From: JACRCT01 sp049841135
GTDB taxonomy: Bacteria; Myxococcota; Myxococcia; Myxococcales; UBA5297
Direction of reading: 5' to 3'
Assembly (NCBI GenBank): GCA_049841135.1
Contig: JASGHK010000005.1
Span: forward strand, 2,108,001 to 2,172,000
Length of the DNA stretch: 64,000 nt
Shown: positions 46,201 through 54,423 of the stretch, in pieces
Numbering within the stretch: position 1 is the first letter of the stretch
How the letters are laid out: every line of letters begins with the position of its first letter
Made by a program: the position numbers and the translations under genes
Notes under the pieces: generated by a model
What the model was told of the DNA's origin: nothing
The model's input: the letters and a program-made list of their open reading frames with translations, nothing else
Databases searched by the model: none

Positions 46201-49200
46201 TAGCAGTTGCCGCCCTCGATGCAGCCGGTGCAGGAGCCGGCGCAGCTGCCGTCGGGCTGGCAGACGCCGCTGGCGCAGCCGATCTCCTGGCAGCTGCGGC
46301 AATGGCCCGTGGGATCGCACAGGGGCGTCAGGCCCGAGCAGTCGGAGTTGGCGGTGCACGCGACGCAGGTGCCGAGCTTGCAGAACGGCGTCGCGCCGGA
46401 GCAGGTGCTGCAGGCCTGGCCGCCGCCGCCGCAGTGGGCCGCGTCGATCGTCGTGTAGCAGTTGCCGGCCGAGGTGCAGCCGGCGCAGGGGTTCGAGCAG
46501 GTGCCGTCGGCCTGGCAGACGCTGTTGGCCGCACAGCCCAGGCTCGCGCAGCCCTTGCAGGTGTGCGTGCCGGGGTCGCAGGTGGGCGTCGGCGGCAGGC
46601 AGTCGGAGCTCGTGCTGCAGGAGACGCAGGTGCCCGAAAGGCAGAAGGGCTCGGCGGCGGTGCAGCTCTCGCAGGCGCCGCCCGTGGGGCCGCAGTGGGT
46701 CGCGTCGACCGGGAAGCACTGGTTGCCCGCGACACAGCCGGCGCAGGTCTGCGAGCACTTGCCGTCGGCCTGGCAGGTGCCCAGCGTGCAGCCGATCTCC
46801 TGGCAAGTGCGGCACTGGAACCGGGCCGGGTCGCACAAGGGCGCGCTGGCCGGGCAGTCGTCGTTGGTGGTGCACGCGACGCACCGGCCGAGCCGGCAGA
46901 TGGGGGTCGCCCCGGAGCAGGCGCGGCAGGCCCCGCCACCCGAGCCGCAGCGCGCGGCCTCGTCACCGGCGAAGCAGTTGCCGCTCGCGGTGCAGCCGGC
47001 GCAGGGGTTGGAGCAGGTGCCGTCGGCCTGGCAGACGCTGTTGGCGGGGCAGCCCAGGTCGAGGCACCCATGGCAGCGGTGGTCGGCCGGGTTGCAGGTG
47101 GGGTTGGGCGAGGCGCAGTCGCTGCTCGAGGCGCAGCCCACGCAGGTGCCCGACAGGCACACCTTGCTCTCGCCGGAGCAGGCCCGGCAGCTGCCGCCGG
47201 TGGGGCCGCAGTGCAGGGCGGCGGTCCCGGGGTAGCAGCTCGTCCCCTCGGTGCAGCCCGCGCATAAGTCCGAGCAGGAGCCGTCGGCCTGGCAGGTGCC
47301 ACGCTCGCACCCGACCTCCTTGCAGCTCTTGCACTGCCACGCCCCGGGAACGCAGATGGGGTTGGGGCTGGCGCAGTCGGCGTTGGCGGTGCAGCCGACG
47401 CACTGGGAGAGCTGGCACTTGGGCGTCGTACCGCTGCAGGCGACGCAGGCGCCGCCGCCCGAGCCGCAGTGGGCCGGGGCGCCGTCGGAGAAGCAGTTCC
47501 CGTTCACCGTGCAGCCCACGCACAGGTTCGAGCAGCTGCCGTCGGCCTGGCAGACGCTGTTGGTGGGGCAGCCGGTCTCCTTGCAGCTGCGGCAGACCCA
47601 CTCGCCCGTGTTGCAGATGGGGGTGGGGTTCTTGCAGTCGGCGCTGGTCGAGCAGCCGACGCACTTGCCCAACCGGCAGATCGGCGCCGAGGTGCCGGTG
47701 CAGGTCCGGCAGCCCTGGCCCGCGGTGCCGCAGGTGTCGGGCCCGGAGGCGTGGCAGGCGCCGTCGCTGGTCACGCAGCCGTTGCAGGCGCCCTTGCACG
47801 AGCCGTCGGACTGGCAGGTGCCGCCGGACGGGCAGCCGAGGTCGGTGCACTTGCCGCAGGTCCAGGTCGCCGGGTTGCACACCGGGTTGGGCGCGCCGCA
47901 GTCGGCGTCGGAGCTGCACTGCACGCAGTCGCCGAAGCGGCAGATGGGCGCCCCGGTCAGGCACACCGCGCAGACCTCGCCGTAGGCGCCGCAGCTCTCG
48001 GCGTCGAGCTCGGTGACGCACACCCCGTCGGCCCGGCAGCCGGCGCAGGGGCTCGAGCAGCTGCCGTCGGGCTGGCAGTCGCTGTTGGGCGGGCAGCCGA
48101 TCTCCTGGCAGCTCTTGCAGGTCCAGTCGGCCGAGTTGCAGATGGGCTTGGGCGAGGCGCAGTCGAGGCTGGAGGTGCAGCCGACGCACTGGCCGGCCGA
48201 GCAGACCGGCGCGTCGGCGCCGCAGCTCTTGCAGGCGCCGCCGGACAGGCCGCAGTGGTCGCGGTCGGGCACCGGGAAGCAGTGGCCGTCGCTGAGGACG
48301 CAGCCCGCGCACGACTTGGAGCACGAGCCGTCCTCCAGGCAGTCGCTGCCGCTGGGGCAACCGGTGTCCTTGCAGGACAGGCACTTCCCGTTCTGGCAGA
48401 TGGGGGTGGGGATGGCGCAGTCGGAGTTGAGGACGCAGCCGACGCACTTGCCCAGGCTGCAGACCGGGGTGTCGCCGCCGCAGGCCTGGCAGGTCTTGCC
48501 GCCGGCGCCGCAGCGGAGGGCGGTGACCTCCGTGTAGCAGTTGCCGTCCTGGGTGCAGCCCGGGCACGGCGGGGTGCACGAGCCGTCGGGCAGGCACTCG
48601 GAGTTGAGCGGGCAGCCGATCTCCTGGCAGGCCTTGCACTGCCAGGTGCGCGAGTCGCAGATGGGGTTGGGCGTGGCGCAGTCGGCGGCGGTCGAGCAGC
48701 CGGCGCACTGGCCGAACTTGCACCGGGGCGTGCCCGCCGCGCACGGGCTGCAGGGGGTGTTGGAGAAGCCGCAGTGGGCGTCGTCGACCGGGTCGTAGCA
48801 GACGCCGGAGGTGAAGCAGCCGTCGCAGGCGCCCTCGCAGCTGCCGTCGTCCAGGCAGCGCACGCCCTCGCCGCAGACCTCCGCGCCCTCCTTGCAGCTG
48901 TGGCACTGGTGGTCCTGCTTGCAGACCGGGGTCGGCGAGACGCAGTCGGAGTTGAAGTTGCACTGCACGCACTCGCCATAGCGGCAGACGGGCGCTTCGG
49001 GGCCGCACTCCTTGCACTCCTCGCCGGCCGAGCCGCAGTGCTTGGCGTCGATGTTCATCCGGCAGGTGGCGCCCACCCGGCAGCCGGGGCAGGTCTGGGG
49101 CGTCTCGTGGGTGCTGGCGTCGGGGCCCACCCAGGTCAGGTCGCCGGTCATGAACAGCGAGCAGCCGGGCAGCGAGGACAGGAACGCGGCCCCGAGGAGG

Positions 49201-49229
49201 GCGAAGAGCGCATAGAGGACACGGCGCAT
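43284..49229 (-). CDS. Giant Cys-rich lipoprotein with 21 tandem units
   Basis: 1,981 residues. A signal peptide ends in lipobox LSSLPGC. After a short linker the whole protein is 21 units of about 80-105 residues. Each begins C-x-G-C and contains CY...DAAHCG...GGAC..CSG, TP.C..G.CVGC.S.SDC.SPTPIC, NSGQWQCRSC and (D/E).GC...S.C..DGSC. Units 16-20 carry an extra insert (NADCGGATPICRFGQCVGC), so there are two size classes and the array has grown recently near its 3' end. No catalytic motif; presumably a long rigid disulfide rod on the surface. It starts 2 nt after the stop of the FlgO-like gene, so the two form an operon. The start has GGGAGG. Confidence 0.88.
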   Translation of the reverse strand: MRRVLYALFALLGAAFLSSLPGCSLFMTGDLTWVGPDASTHETPQTCPGCRVGATCRMNIDAKHCGSAGEECKECGPEAPVCRYGECVQCNFNSDCVSPTPVCKQDHQCHSCKEGAEVCGEGVRCLDDGSCEGACDGCFTSGVCYDPVDDAHCGFSNTPCSPCAAGTPRCKFGQCAGCSTAADCATPNPICDSRTWQCKACQEIGCPLNSECLPDGSCTPPCPGCTQDGNCYTEVTALRCGAGGKTCQACGGDTPVCSLGKCVGCVLNSDCAIPTPICQNGKCLSCKDTGCPSGSDCLEDGSCSKSCAGCVLSDGHCFPVPDRDHCGLSGGACKSCGADAPVCSAGQCVGCTSSLDCASPKPICNSADWTCKSCQEIGCPPNSDCQPDGSCSSPCAGCRADGVCVTELDAESCGAYGEVCAVCLTGAPICRFGDCVQCSSDADCGAPNPVCNPATWTCGKCTDLGCPSGGTCQSDGSCKGACNGCVTSDGACHASGPDTCGTAGQGCRTCTGTSAPICRLGKCVGCSTSADCKNPTPICNTGEWVCRSCKETGCPTNSVCQADGSCSNLCVGCTVNGNCFSDGAPAHCGSGGGACVACSGTTPKCQLSQCVGCTANADCASPNPICVPGAWQCKSCKEVGCERGTCQADGSCSDLCAGCTEGTSCYPGTAALHCGPTGGSCRACSGESKVCLSGTCVGCASSSDCASPNPTCNPADHRCHGCLDLGCPANSVCQADGTCSNPCAGCTASGNCFAGDEAARCGSGGGACRACSGATPICRLGRCVACTTNDDCPASAPLCDPARFQCRTCQEIGCTLGTCQADGKCSQTCAGCVAGNQCFPVDATHCGPTGGACESCTAAEPFCLSGTCVSCSTSSDCLPPTPTCDPGTHTCKGCASLGCAANSVCQADGTCSNPCAGCTSAGNCYTTIDAAHCGGGGQACSTCSGATPFCKLGTCVACTANSDCSGLTPLCDPTGHCRSCQEIGCASGVCQPDGSCAGSCTGCIEGGNCYTTVDAAHCGPAGGTCTACSGATPICLYGQCVGCASSSDCSSPTPICNSGQWQCRSCQSLGCPANSQCLPDGSCSTPCAGCTSGGSCYETQDPGHCGSGGQACAVCSGATPVCRLGVCVGCASASDCASPKPICNTGQWQCRSCQEIGCLSGTCQADGSCAGACSGCVAGGNCFPIDALHCGPAGGACATCSGATPLCSNGVCVGCNSNSDCASPTPICNSGQWQCRSCADLGCPTNSVCRADGSCSTPCDGCTVNGTCYTTIDAAHCGANGLACTSCSGATPVCRFGSCVGCSSNSECASPTPICNSGQWACRSCIDLGCPNGSYCSAATGACVSGTCPGCTSSGVCYSPVDGAHCGPTGGACTVCSGATPNCVGGACAACATNADCGGATPICRFGACVGCQSNSDCSGSTPLCNSGEWKCRSCADLGCAAGYHCDPSGACLSGTCSGCLVGKVCYPIDAAHCGTVGGACSTCSGATPFCDSGACVACRSGSDCGGATPICRFGQCVGCSTNSDCNSPTPICNSGQWACRSCADLGCTTGSYCSAATGACVVGTCPGCKIGNLCYASNASHCGAGGAACTTCSGGTPYCDGTSCVACLSNANCGGATPVCRFGQCVGCQSNSDCSLPTPICNSGEWKCHSCADLGCAAGYHCDPGGACLSGECTGCKVGNVCYAASAAHCGSGGGACTTCSGGTPYCDGSACVACLSNANCGGATPVCRFGQCVGCSTNSECSSPTPICNSGQWACRSCADLGCSAGNHCDPSGACLSGSCTGCTAGGFCYPNDASHCGSGGAACFSCSGATPYCGGSSCVTCASNTDCASSPLGHICRFGTCVGCSSNFDCGGTTPVCNSGLWQCVACTSSTSCGGQVCNSNGSCSSSCNGCYSGGICYPLDAAHCGPVGGTCGGACSGTTPVCDGSGFCRGCALNSECAGRSTGYSCKGDGGCGCLTPGSTSDCPPGMSCNAGPWTCR

Positions 49230-49231
49230 CG

Positions 49232-50476
49232 CTAGAACCTCCCGGAGACGAGCACGCCGGCGGGCGTGGGGGCGAGGGTGATGGCTTCGTGCTGCGGCGG
49301 CTTGGCGACGATGATCAGCACCAGGCCCGTCGCCGCCGCGGCCGCGCCGACGCCGACCAGGACGTCGGAGACCAGCGCGCGGGTCCGGGTTTCGGCCAGG
49401 GCGCGATCGAAGGCCGCCTTGTCGACGCCGTTGAACTTCTGGGCCTCGCCGCGGCTCTGCAGCGCCAGGAGCGCCGCGGCCGCACCGCCACCGGCGATGG
49501 CCACGCCGCCGACCAGGGTCACGATGCCCGGGACGCGGGAGCGGAGCAGCGGCTGCGACTCCGCGCGCACCGCCTGGCTGGGGACGACGCCGAGGGCGAC
49601 GGCGAGGACCTCGTTGGTCGAGTCGGTCGCTGCGCTGGGCAGGCCCGCGGGGTCCAGGACCTGGAGGGAGGTCCGCTTGACGGCGGTCGCCTTGTGCGAG
49701 TCGAGCAGGACCTGGGAGAGCACCAGCGTGCCGGAGACGCTGGCCACCTCGGTGGAGAGCAGGTAGTCGACGCCGAGGGCCCCGCCGATCTCCGCCAGGC
49801 ACTGGCCGTCGTCGCAGCCCAGCAGCGACTTCTGCCGCTCGAAGCCCAGCATGGTGGCGATGTCGGCGTTGGAGATGACCTGCGCCCCGAGGCGCTCGGC
49901 GGCGGCGGCGACGATCGGGCTGAGGCCCTGCACCCTCTTCGGCTCGAGGCCTGTCGCCTTCACGTCGAGCACGGCGACCTTCTTCGGCTTCTTCTTGGCC
50001 GTCCCCGACCCCGCGTCCTTGGCCTGGGCGGCGGCGCTCTCGGCGGCCGCCTTCTCCGCGGCGGCCTTCTCGGCAGCGGCTTTCTCCGCCGCAGCCTTGT
50101 CCGCGGCCGACTTGGCGTCCGCGCGCGCTTTGCGCTCGTCGGTGACGAGCTGGGCGAAGGGCGCGGCGAGCGGCGGCTCGGCGACGAAGTCGGGGCTGGC
50201 GTCGAGCAGCGCGGCGACGCTCGCCTTGGCGGCGGCGGCGTCGCCCTGGCCCAGCTGCGAGGCGCCGAGGAAGGCCTGGGCGCGGGTCGCGTCGGCGGGT
50301 GGGAGCTTGCCGTCGGCGAGCGCGGCCTTCAGCGCCGTCGCGGCCTGCTTGAAGGCGCCCTTCTGATAGAGCGAGACCGCCTTGTCGACGGACGAAGGCT
50401 TGGCGGCCGCCTTCTTGGCGGGCGCCGCGGGGGCGGCGAGCAGCAGCGCTGCCGCGAACCACGCGAGGGAGGGCAT
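49232..50476 (-). CDS. FlgO/CsgG-like periplasmic-domain protein with coiled linker (paralogue of 57491 gene)
   Basis: 414 residues. A signal peptide (SLAWFAAALLLAAPAAPA) is followed by a TPR-like part (AVSLYQKGAFKQAATALKAA, AQAFLGASQLGQGD), an Ala/Lys/Glu coiled-coil stretch of repeated AAAEKAAAEK, then a FlgO/CsgG-like alpha/beta domain (KKVAVLDVKATGLEPKRVQG, ADIATMLGFERQKSLLGCDD, CLAEIGGALGVDYLLSTEVA). Two hydrophobic segments lie at the C-terminus (IVTLVGGVAIAGGGAAAALL; VLVGVGAAAAATGLVLIIVA). The gene at 57491-58426 shares the ERQK-LxGC...C-AxIGGAxGVxY core and the two C-terminal helices. Start ATG 50476 has GAGG. It is in an operon with the Cys-rich rod and may help secrete or anchor it. 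Confidence 0.75.
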   Translation of the reverse strand: MPSLAWFAAALLLAAPAAPAKKAAAKPSSVDKAVSLYQKGAFKQAATALKAALADGKLPPADATRAQAFLGASQLGQGDAAAAKASVAALLDASPDFVAEPPLAAPFAQLVTDERKARADAKSAADKAAAEKAAAEKAAAEKAAAESAAAQAKDAGSGTAKKKPKKVAVLDVKATGLEPKRVQGLSPIVAAAAERLGAQVISNADIATMLGFERQKSLLGCDDGQCLAEIGGALGVDYLLSTEVASVSGTLVLSQVLLDSHKATAVKRTSLQVLDPAGLPSAATDSTNEVLAVALGVVPSQAVRAESQPLLRSRVPGIVTLVGGVAIAGGGAAAALLALQSRGEAQKFNGVDKAAFDRALAETRTRALVSDVLVGVGAAAAATGLVLIIVAKPPQHEAITLAPTPAGVLVSGRF

Positions 50477-50621
50477 AGACACCTCGGAAAAAGGGCCAAG
50501 AGTCTACACGACCGGTGCGCGCGCTCTCTGTGACCGAAGTGGCATCCGACACGCCCCGAACGGGGCATGCGAGAGGCGTCGAGGCATGGTCTTCAGGGAA
50601 GAAGGAGACCGGGCAGCTCTG

Positions 50622-51602
50622 TCAGTCCCACCAGAAGAACCAGCGAGGCGCCTTGTAGAGCGACTGCGCCAGCGCGACGACGCTGCCGGTGCCCTGCACC
50701 ACGATGTCCTCGCAGTACAGGAACTGCTCGCGGGTGACGCGCTTGACCTCGGCGGGCGTCGAGGGCGGCCGGCGCACCGAGAGCTCGAGGGTGTCCGGCC
50801 CGAGGAAGACCAGGCGAGCGTCGTAGCGGTCGCGCCAGGAGCGGAGCACGAGCGCGTGCTCCCACGGGAAGGGGCAGGCGTTGAAGCCGCCGAAGCGCAG
50901 GGCCACCGGGACCTCCTCGGGCCTGCCGGCGAGGACCAGGACGCGCAGCGAAGGCGTCTCGGGCTCGCTGCTCGCGGCGACGTCCGGGTAGCCCACGAAG
51001 AAGAACTCGCCGCCAGGGTCGGCGCCTGCAGCCAGCTCCTCGGCAGTGAAGGACTCGAGGGACTGGTAGTCGGTCCGCTCCTGGTCGAAGGTCTCGGCCA
51101 AGGCCTTCTTGAGGTCGGGATCCTCCGAGGAAGCGACGAGCTCGGCCCGCTCCTTTGCGCGCTGCTGCTCGAAGCGGGCGAAGACGTCGCGTACGCCGCC
51201 ATCGAGAGGGGCGGAGCCCGATGGCCCGTCGGTGAAGTACTCGCTCGAGAGGAGATCGCCTTCGATGACCACCGGCTGGATCTGCTCGCCGCCGAGCTGG
51301 GCATCGAGCTTGGTCCACAAGGCCAGCGCCTCGCGGGCCTTGAGCGGGCGGCTCGAGATGGCCGGGCGGTCGAGCTTGGTGGTGGCCTCGAAGCCGAAGT
51401 CGTCGCCGGCCGCGGCCTTCACGCGTTCCAGGAGCGAAGCAGCCTGAAAGGAAGAAGGGGCAGCAGGAGCGGCGGCAGCCTCGGCAGGGGCAGCGTCAGG
51501 AGCAGCAGCCACGGGAGGCGCCGGCTTGTTGCAGGTGCACCCCGAGACCGCGAGCAAGCCGGCCACGAGCAGCGCGACCTGGAAAGCGCAGTCGCCGAGC
51601 AA
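50622..51602 (-). CDS. DUF4253-domain lipoprotein
   Basis: 326 residues. TTG 51602 gives a signal ending in LLAVSGC, the lipobox, though no clear ribosome site is present. The C-terminal domain is DUF4253-like: GRPEEVPVALRFGGFNACPF, PWEHALVLRSWRDRYDARLV, FLGPDTLELSVRRPPSTPAE and EQFLYCEDIVVQGTG. DUF4253 proteins are common but their function is not known; most are cytoplasmic, so a lipoprotein form is unusual. The middle (LESFTAEELAAGADPGGEFF) is not recognised. It sits between yebC and the FlgO-like gene on the same strand, 109 nt after yebC. Confidence 0.78.
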   Translation of the reverse strand: MLGDCAFQVALLVAGLLAVSGCTCNKPAPPVAAAPDAAPAEAAAAPAAPSSFQAASLLERVKAAAGDDFGFEATTKLDRPAISSRPLKAREALALWTKLDAQLGGEQIQPVVIEGDLLSSEYFTDGPSGSAPLDGGVRDVFARFEQQRAKERAELVASSEDPDLKKALAETFDQERTDYQSLESFTAEELAAGADPGGEFFFVGYPDVAASSEPETPSLRVLVLAGRPEEVPVALRFGGFNACPFPWEHALVLRSWRDRYDARLVFLGPDTLELSVRRPPSTPAEVKRVTREQFLYCEDIVVQGTGSVVALAQSLYKAPRWFFWWD

Positions 51603-51647
51603 GGAGGCAGAGAGCTCCGACCAGGCCAGCCGGAGGCAACCCGCGAA

Positions 51648-51672
51648 CCCCCTCCCGCAGTTTGGGAGGGGG
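51648..51672. repeat. GC-rich hairpin downstream of yebC
   Basis: CCCCCTCCC and GGGAGGGGG pair as a 9-bp stem with a 7-nt loop, followed by repeated GGGGGGAGGGCC. It lies between yebC and the DUF4253 gene and may terminate the yebC transcript. It resembles the hairpin at 62938-62961. Confidence 0.55.
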
Positions 51673-51711
51673 CAGGGGGGAGGGCCACGGGGCCAGGGGG
51701 GAGGGCCGGAC

Positions 51712-52441
51712 TCACGCCAGGTTGTGGAACACCCGCTGGACGTCCTCGTCCTGCTCGAGCGCGTCGATCATCTCGAGCACTTCCTTGGCCTGCTCCTCGT
51801 TCTTCTCGATGAGGTTCTTGGCGACGTACTCGGACTCGGCGGAGTCGATGGCCAGCTTCTTGGCCTCGAGCGCCGCCTGGAGCTTGCCGAACTCGGTGAA
51901 GGAGCCGCGGATGACGAGCTGCTTGACGCCCTTGTCGTTGACCGACTCGCCCATCTCCTGCAGGCCGTGGTCGATGAGCCTCCAGCTCCAGCTCCTCGAG
52001 GTTGAGGCCGGCCTCGGGGTAGGGCAGGCGGAAGACGCCCATGCGCTCGAACATGAACGCGACGCTCCCGGTGTTGCCCATGTTGCCGCCGTACTCCTTG
52101 AAGTGCATGCGGACGTTGGCCACGGTGCGCACGATGTTGTCGGTGGCGGTCTCCACCAGCACCGCGATGCCGTGCGGGCCGTAGCCCTCGTACATCACCG
52201 TCTCGTACACGGCCGCCGACTGGCCGCTCGCCTTCTTGATGGCGAACTCGACCTTGTCCTTGGGCATGTTCGCGGCGCGCGCGTTCTGGATGGCGCGGCG
52301 CAGCGCGGGGTTGCTGTGCTGGTCCGGGCCGCCGGCCTTGACCGCGATGGCGATGTCCTTGCCGATCCGGGTGAAGGCCTTGGCCATCTTGTCCCAGCGC
52401 TTGAACATCGTCGCTTTTCTGGTTTCGAAGATTCGTCCCAT
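51712..52441 (-). CDS. yebC: YebC/PmpR-family protein (frame break near 51979)
   Basis: About 242 residues over two frames. Conserved parts include FKRWDKMAKAFTRIGKDIAI, GPDQHSNPALRRAIQNARAA, NMPKDKVEFAIKKASG, YEGYGPHGIAVLVETATDN, EYGGNMGNTGSVAFMFER and, in the second frame, IDHGLQEMGE...VNDKGV and EVLEMIDALEQDEDVQRVFH. The N-terminus (GRIFETRKATMFKRWD) is the YeeN-like variant. The two frames join if one G is removed near 51978-51980 (LEELELE to LIDHGL). YebC proteins act as transcriptional regulators and, by more recent work, help ribosomes translate difficult proline stretches. Because the family is so conserved, this break is the strongest sign of a sequencing indel. Confidence 0.9.
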
Positions 52442-52492
52442 GACCGCGCAAACTAGCCGCTTCGCGCGCTTCTTTCCACGGCGACGAGCAAC

Positions 52493-53266
52493 TCAGGGCG
52501 CGGCGATGTCCTTGCTGATCAGCCGGGCCCCCAGGAGCAGGGTCAGGGCCGCGCCGATGGAGCAGGCGATGGCGAAGGCGATTCTGGAGGCCCACGCCCT
52601 GCGGGATGCTGTCGACCAGCACGTAGCCGATGCCCAGGCTCAGCAGGCCGATGAAGAAGGACGTGTACTGCATGGAGGTGCGCACGTCGCTCGAGAGGGC
52701 CGAGATGATGGTGCCCAGCGTCCCGACGAGGACGGCGGAGGCCGGAGCGCCCAGCAGAAACGCGACCCACCAGGCGGGCGAGCCGCCCAGCTTGTCGGCG
52801 ACCGGCGCGAGCGAGTCGAGGCTGCCGAGCCACAGACCGTAGGCGCCCACGAACAGCAAGTGCAGGCACAGGGGAATGGCCATGGCGCCCGCGAGCTTGC
52901 CGGCGAGGAGCTGCCGCCGGGTGATGGGCGCGAGCATCAGGAACGGCATGGTGCCGCTCTCGCGGTCGTGGAGCACCGAGGTCCCGGACATCACGGCGAC
53001 GAACAGCGGCAGGTTGGTGAACATCAACGCGCCGAAGGTCGAGGTCGCCAGCTTGAGGTAGGCGTCCAGCGTCACGCCGGTCCCGCTGAGCTGCTCGAGG
53101 AACCTGGCGCGTAGCTCGGGGGAGCGCGAGACGCTGTCGAAGAGCAGGAAGGTGAGGCCGAACACCAGCAGCCACAGGGCGTAGTTCGCGACGAGGATGA
53201 AGATCATCCACGGCTGGCGCCGGTGCTCGAGGAGCCGGTCCGGGCGATCTGGAGAAGGGCTCTCAT
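52493..53266 (-). CDS. ABC transporter permease (two frame breaks)
   Basis: About 258 residues over three frames. ATG 53266 overlaps the ATPase stop (ATGA) and gives RALLQIAR; after one missing base near 53250 it continues DRLLEHRRQPWMIFILVANY. Membrane segments follow (ALWLLVFGLTFLLFDSVS, FGALMFTNLPLFVAVMSGTS, LAGAMAIPLCLHLLFVGAYG, AFLLGAPASAVLVGTLGTII, TSFFIGLLSLGIGYVLVDSI). One extra base near 52590 separates the final helix (IAFAIACSIGAALTLLLGAR, LISKDIAAP). The loop VLHDRESGTMPFLMLAPITR is typical of ABC-2-type exporters, which handle lipids, drugs or gliding-related cargo. Partner of the ATPase upstream. Confidence 0.82.
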
Positions 53267-54000
53267 CGGCTGCCGATGGCCTCCTGCCAGGCGGTGAGCA
53301 GCGGTCCGGCCGGCGGCGCTGCCCGTTGCTGGTCGAGCCGGATCTCCCGCTTCACCCGGCCGTCAATGAGCAGCACGCGATCGCAGAACGCCTCGGCGGC
53401 ACCAAGGTCGTGCGTCACCAGCACGCAGGCCAGTCCCTCGTCGGCGCGGCGGCGGACCTCGGAGTAGAGCGTCCGCGACGCGACGGGATCGAGGTTGGCC
53501 GTCGGCTCGTCGAAGAGCAGCAGCGCGGGCGAGAGCAAGAGCGCGCGCACCAGCGACAGCTTCTGCTGGCTGCCGGTGGAGGCGCGCGAGGTTCGCTCGT
53601 CCAGCGCGGGACCGACCCCGAGCGAGCGGATCAGCGGCTCGGCCTTCTCGTCGACTTCCTTGGGCGAGAGGCCGAACAGCCCGCCGAAGTGCCGCAGGTT
53701 CTCCCGGCCGGTCAGCAGCGGATAGAGCCCGGGGCGGGCCGTCACCAGCCCCACCTTCCCGGCGGCCGTCATCGACAGCGCCCGCGCGTCGACGCCGCAG
53801 ACCGTCACGTTGCCGGTCGTCGGGCTGAGCAAGCCGGACATCAGGAGCAGCAGCGTGCTCTTGCCGCCGCCGTTCGGCCCGACCAGGCCCAGCACCTCGC
53901 CGCCTGAGACCGAGAGGTTCAGGCCGGACAGGACGGCGCGGCCGCCGAACGAGCGGCCTGCATCCTTCATCACGACGACGGGTGCGGACGGGGTGCCCAT
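53263..54000 (-). CDS. ABC transporter ATP-binding protein
   Basis: 245 residues. Walker A GPNGGGKST, Q-loop VTARPGLYPLLTGRENL, signature-like STGSQQKLSLVRALLLSPAL (a variant of LSGGQ), Walker B LLLFDEPTANLD and the switch His in VLVTHDLGAA. The pattern matches the ABC-2 export class with NatA/CcmA-like ATPases. Its stop overlaps the permease start by 4 nt, so the two make one transporter. It is the first gene of a minus-strand run leading to yebC. Substrate unknown. The start is ATG 54000 without a strong ribosome site. Confidence 0.88.
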   Translation of the reverse strand: MGTPSAPVVVMKDAGRSFGGRAVLSGLNLSVSGGEVLGLVGPNGGGKSTLLLLMSGLLSPTTGNVTVCGVDARALSMTAAGKVGLVTARPGLYPLLTGRENLRHFGGLFGLSPKEVDEKAEPLIRSLGVGPALDERTSRASTGSQQKLSLVRALLLSPALLLFDEPTANLDPVASRTLYSEVRRRADEGLACVLVTHDLGAAEAFCDRVLLIDGRVKREIRLDQQRAAPPAGPLLTAWQEAIGSR

Positions 54001-54423
54001 GAGCGGCGGGATTCTCGCGCTTTTCCGGTTCGCAGGGCGATCTTCGGTGCGGCGGCCCTGATATCCCGAGGCGGTCGACAGTCCGAGTTCCCCCTCTCCG
54101 CGAAGCCGGAGAGGGGGTCAGGGGGTGAGGCTCGGCGCTGCGAGCTAAGCTGTTGAAAACACTGGGGCCGAAACGCCTAACCTATTGTAATTGCTGGATC
54201 TGGCTTCAGGCCCCGCACCATTGATCTGTCGCAGGCACTTCTCAGGTGCCCACGCTTGCCGCTCAACCCTTTCCTCCACTCACCCGGTCACTGCACGGGG
54301 CTCAACCATCCCCGACGCGCTTACGCTTGCGGCTCGAGTCCCTGCACCTTGAATGGCCACCCCAGGCCGACGCACTCTGGGAGGCGCCGGGTGGAACTGC
54401 CGGCCTCCTTCCATCGAGGACGT
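54001..54423. other. Divergent intergenic region with a REP-like repeat
   Basis: 423 nt between the ABC ATPase and the clostripain-like gene. It holds the repeat at 54085-54134 and a locally A/T-richer stretch (about 54145-54215) that is the likeliest promoter zone. A frame from 54256 runs into the next gene but looks random before its start. Confidence 0.45.
54085..54134. repeat. REP-like hairpin repeat, copy C
   Basis: Identical over 50 nt to 16369-16418 although 38 kb apart and unlinked to any gene duplication. Unlike copies A and B it sits between divergent genes. Confidence 0.8.
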
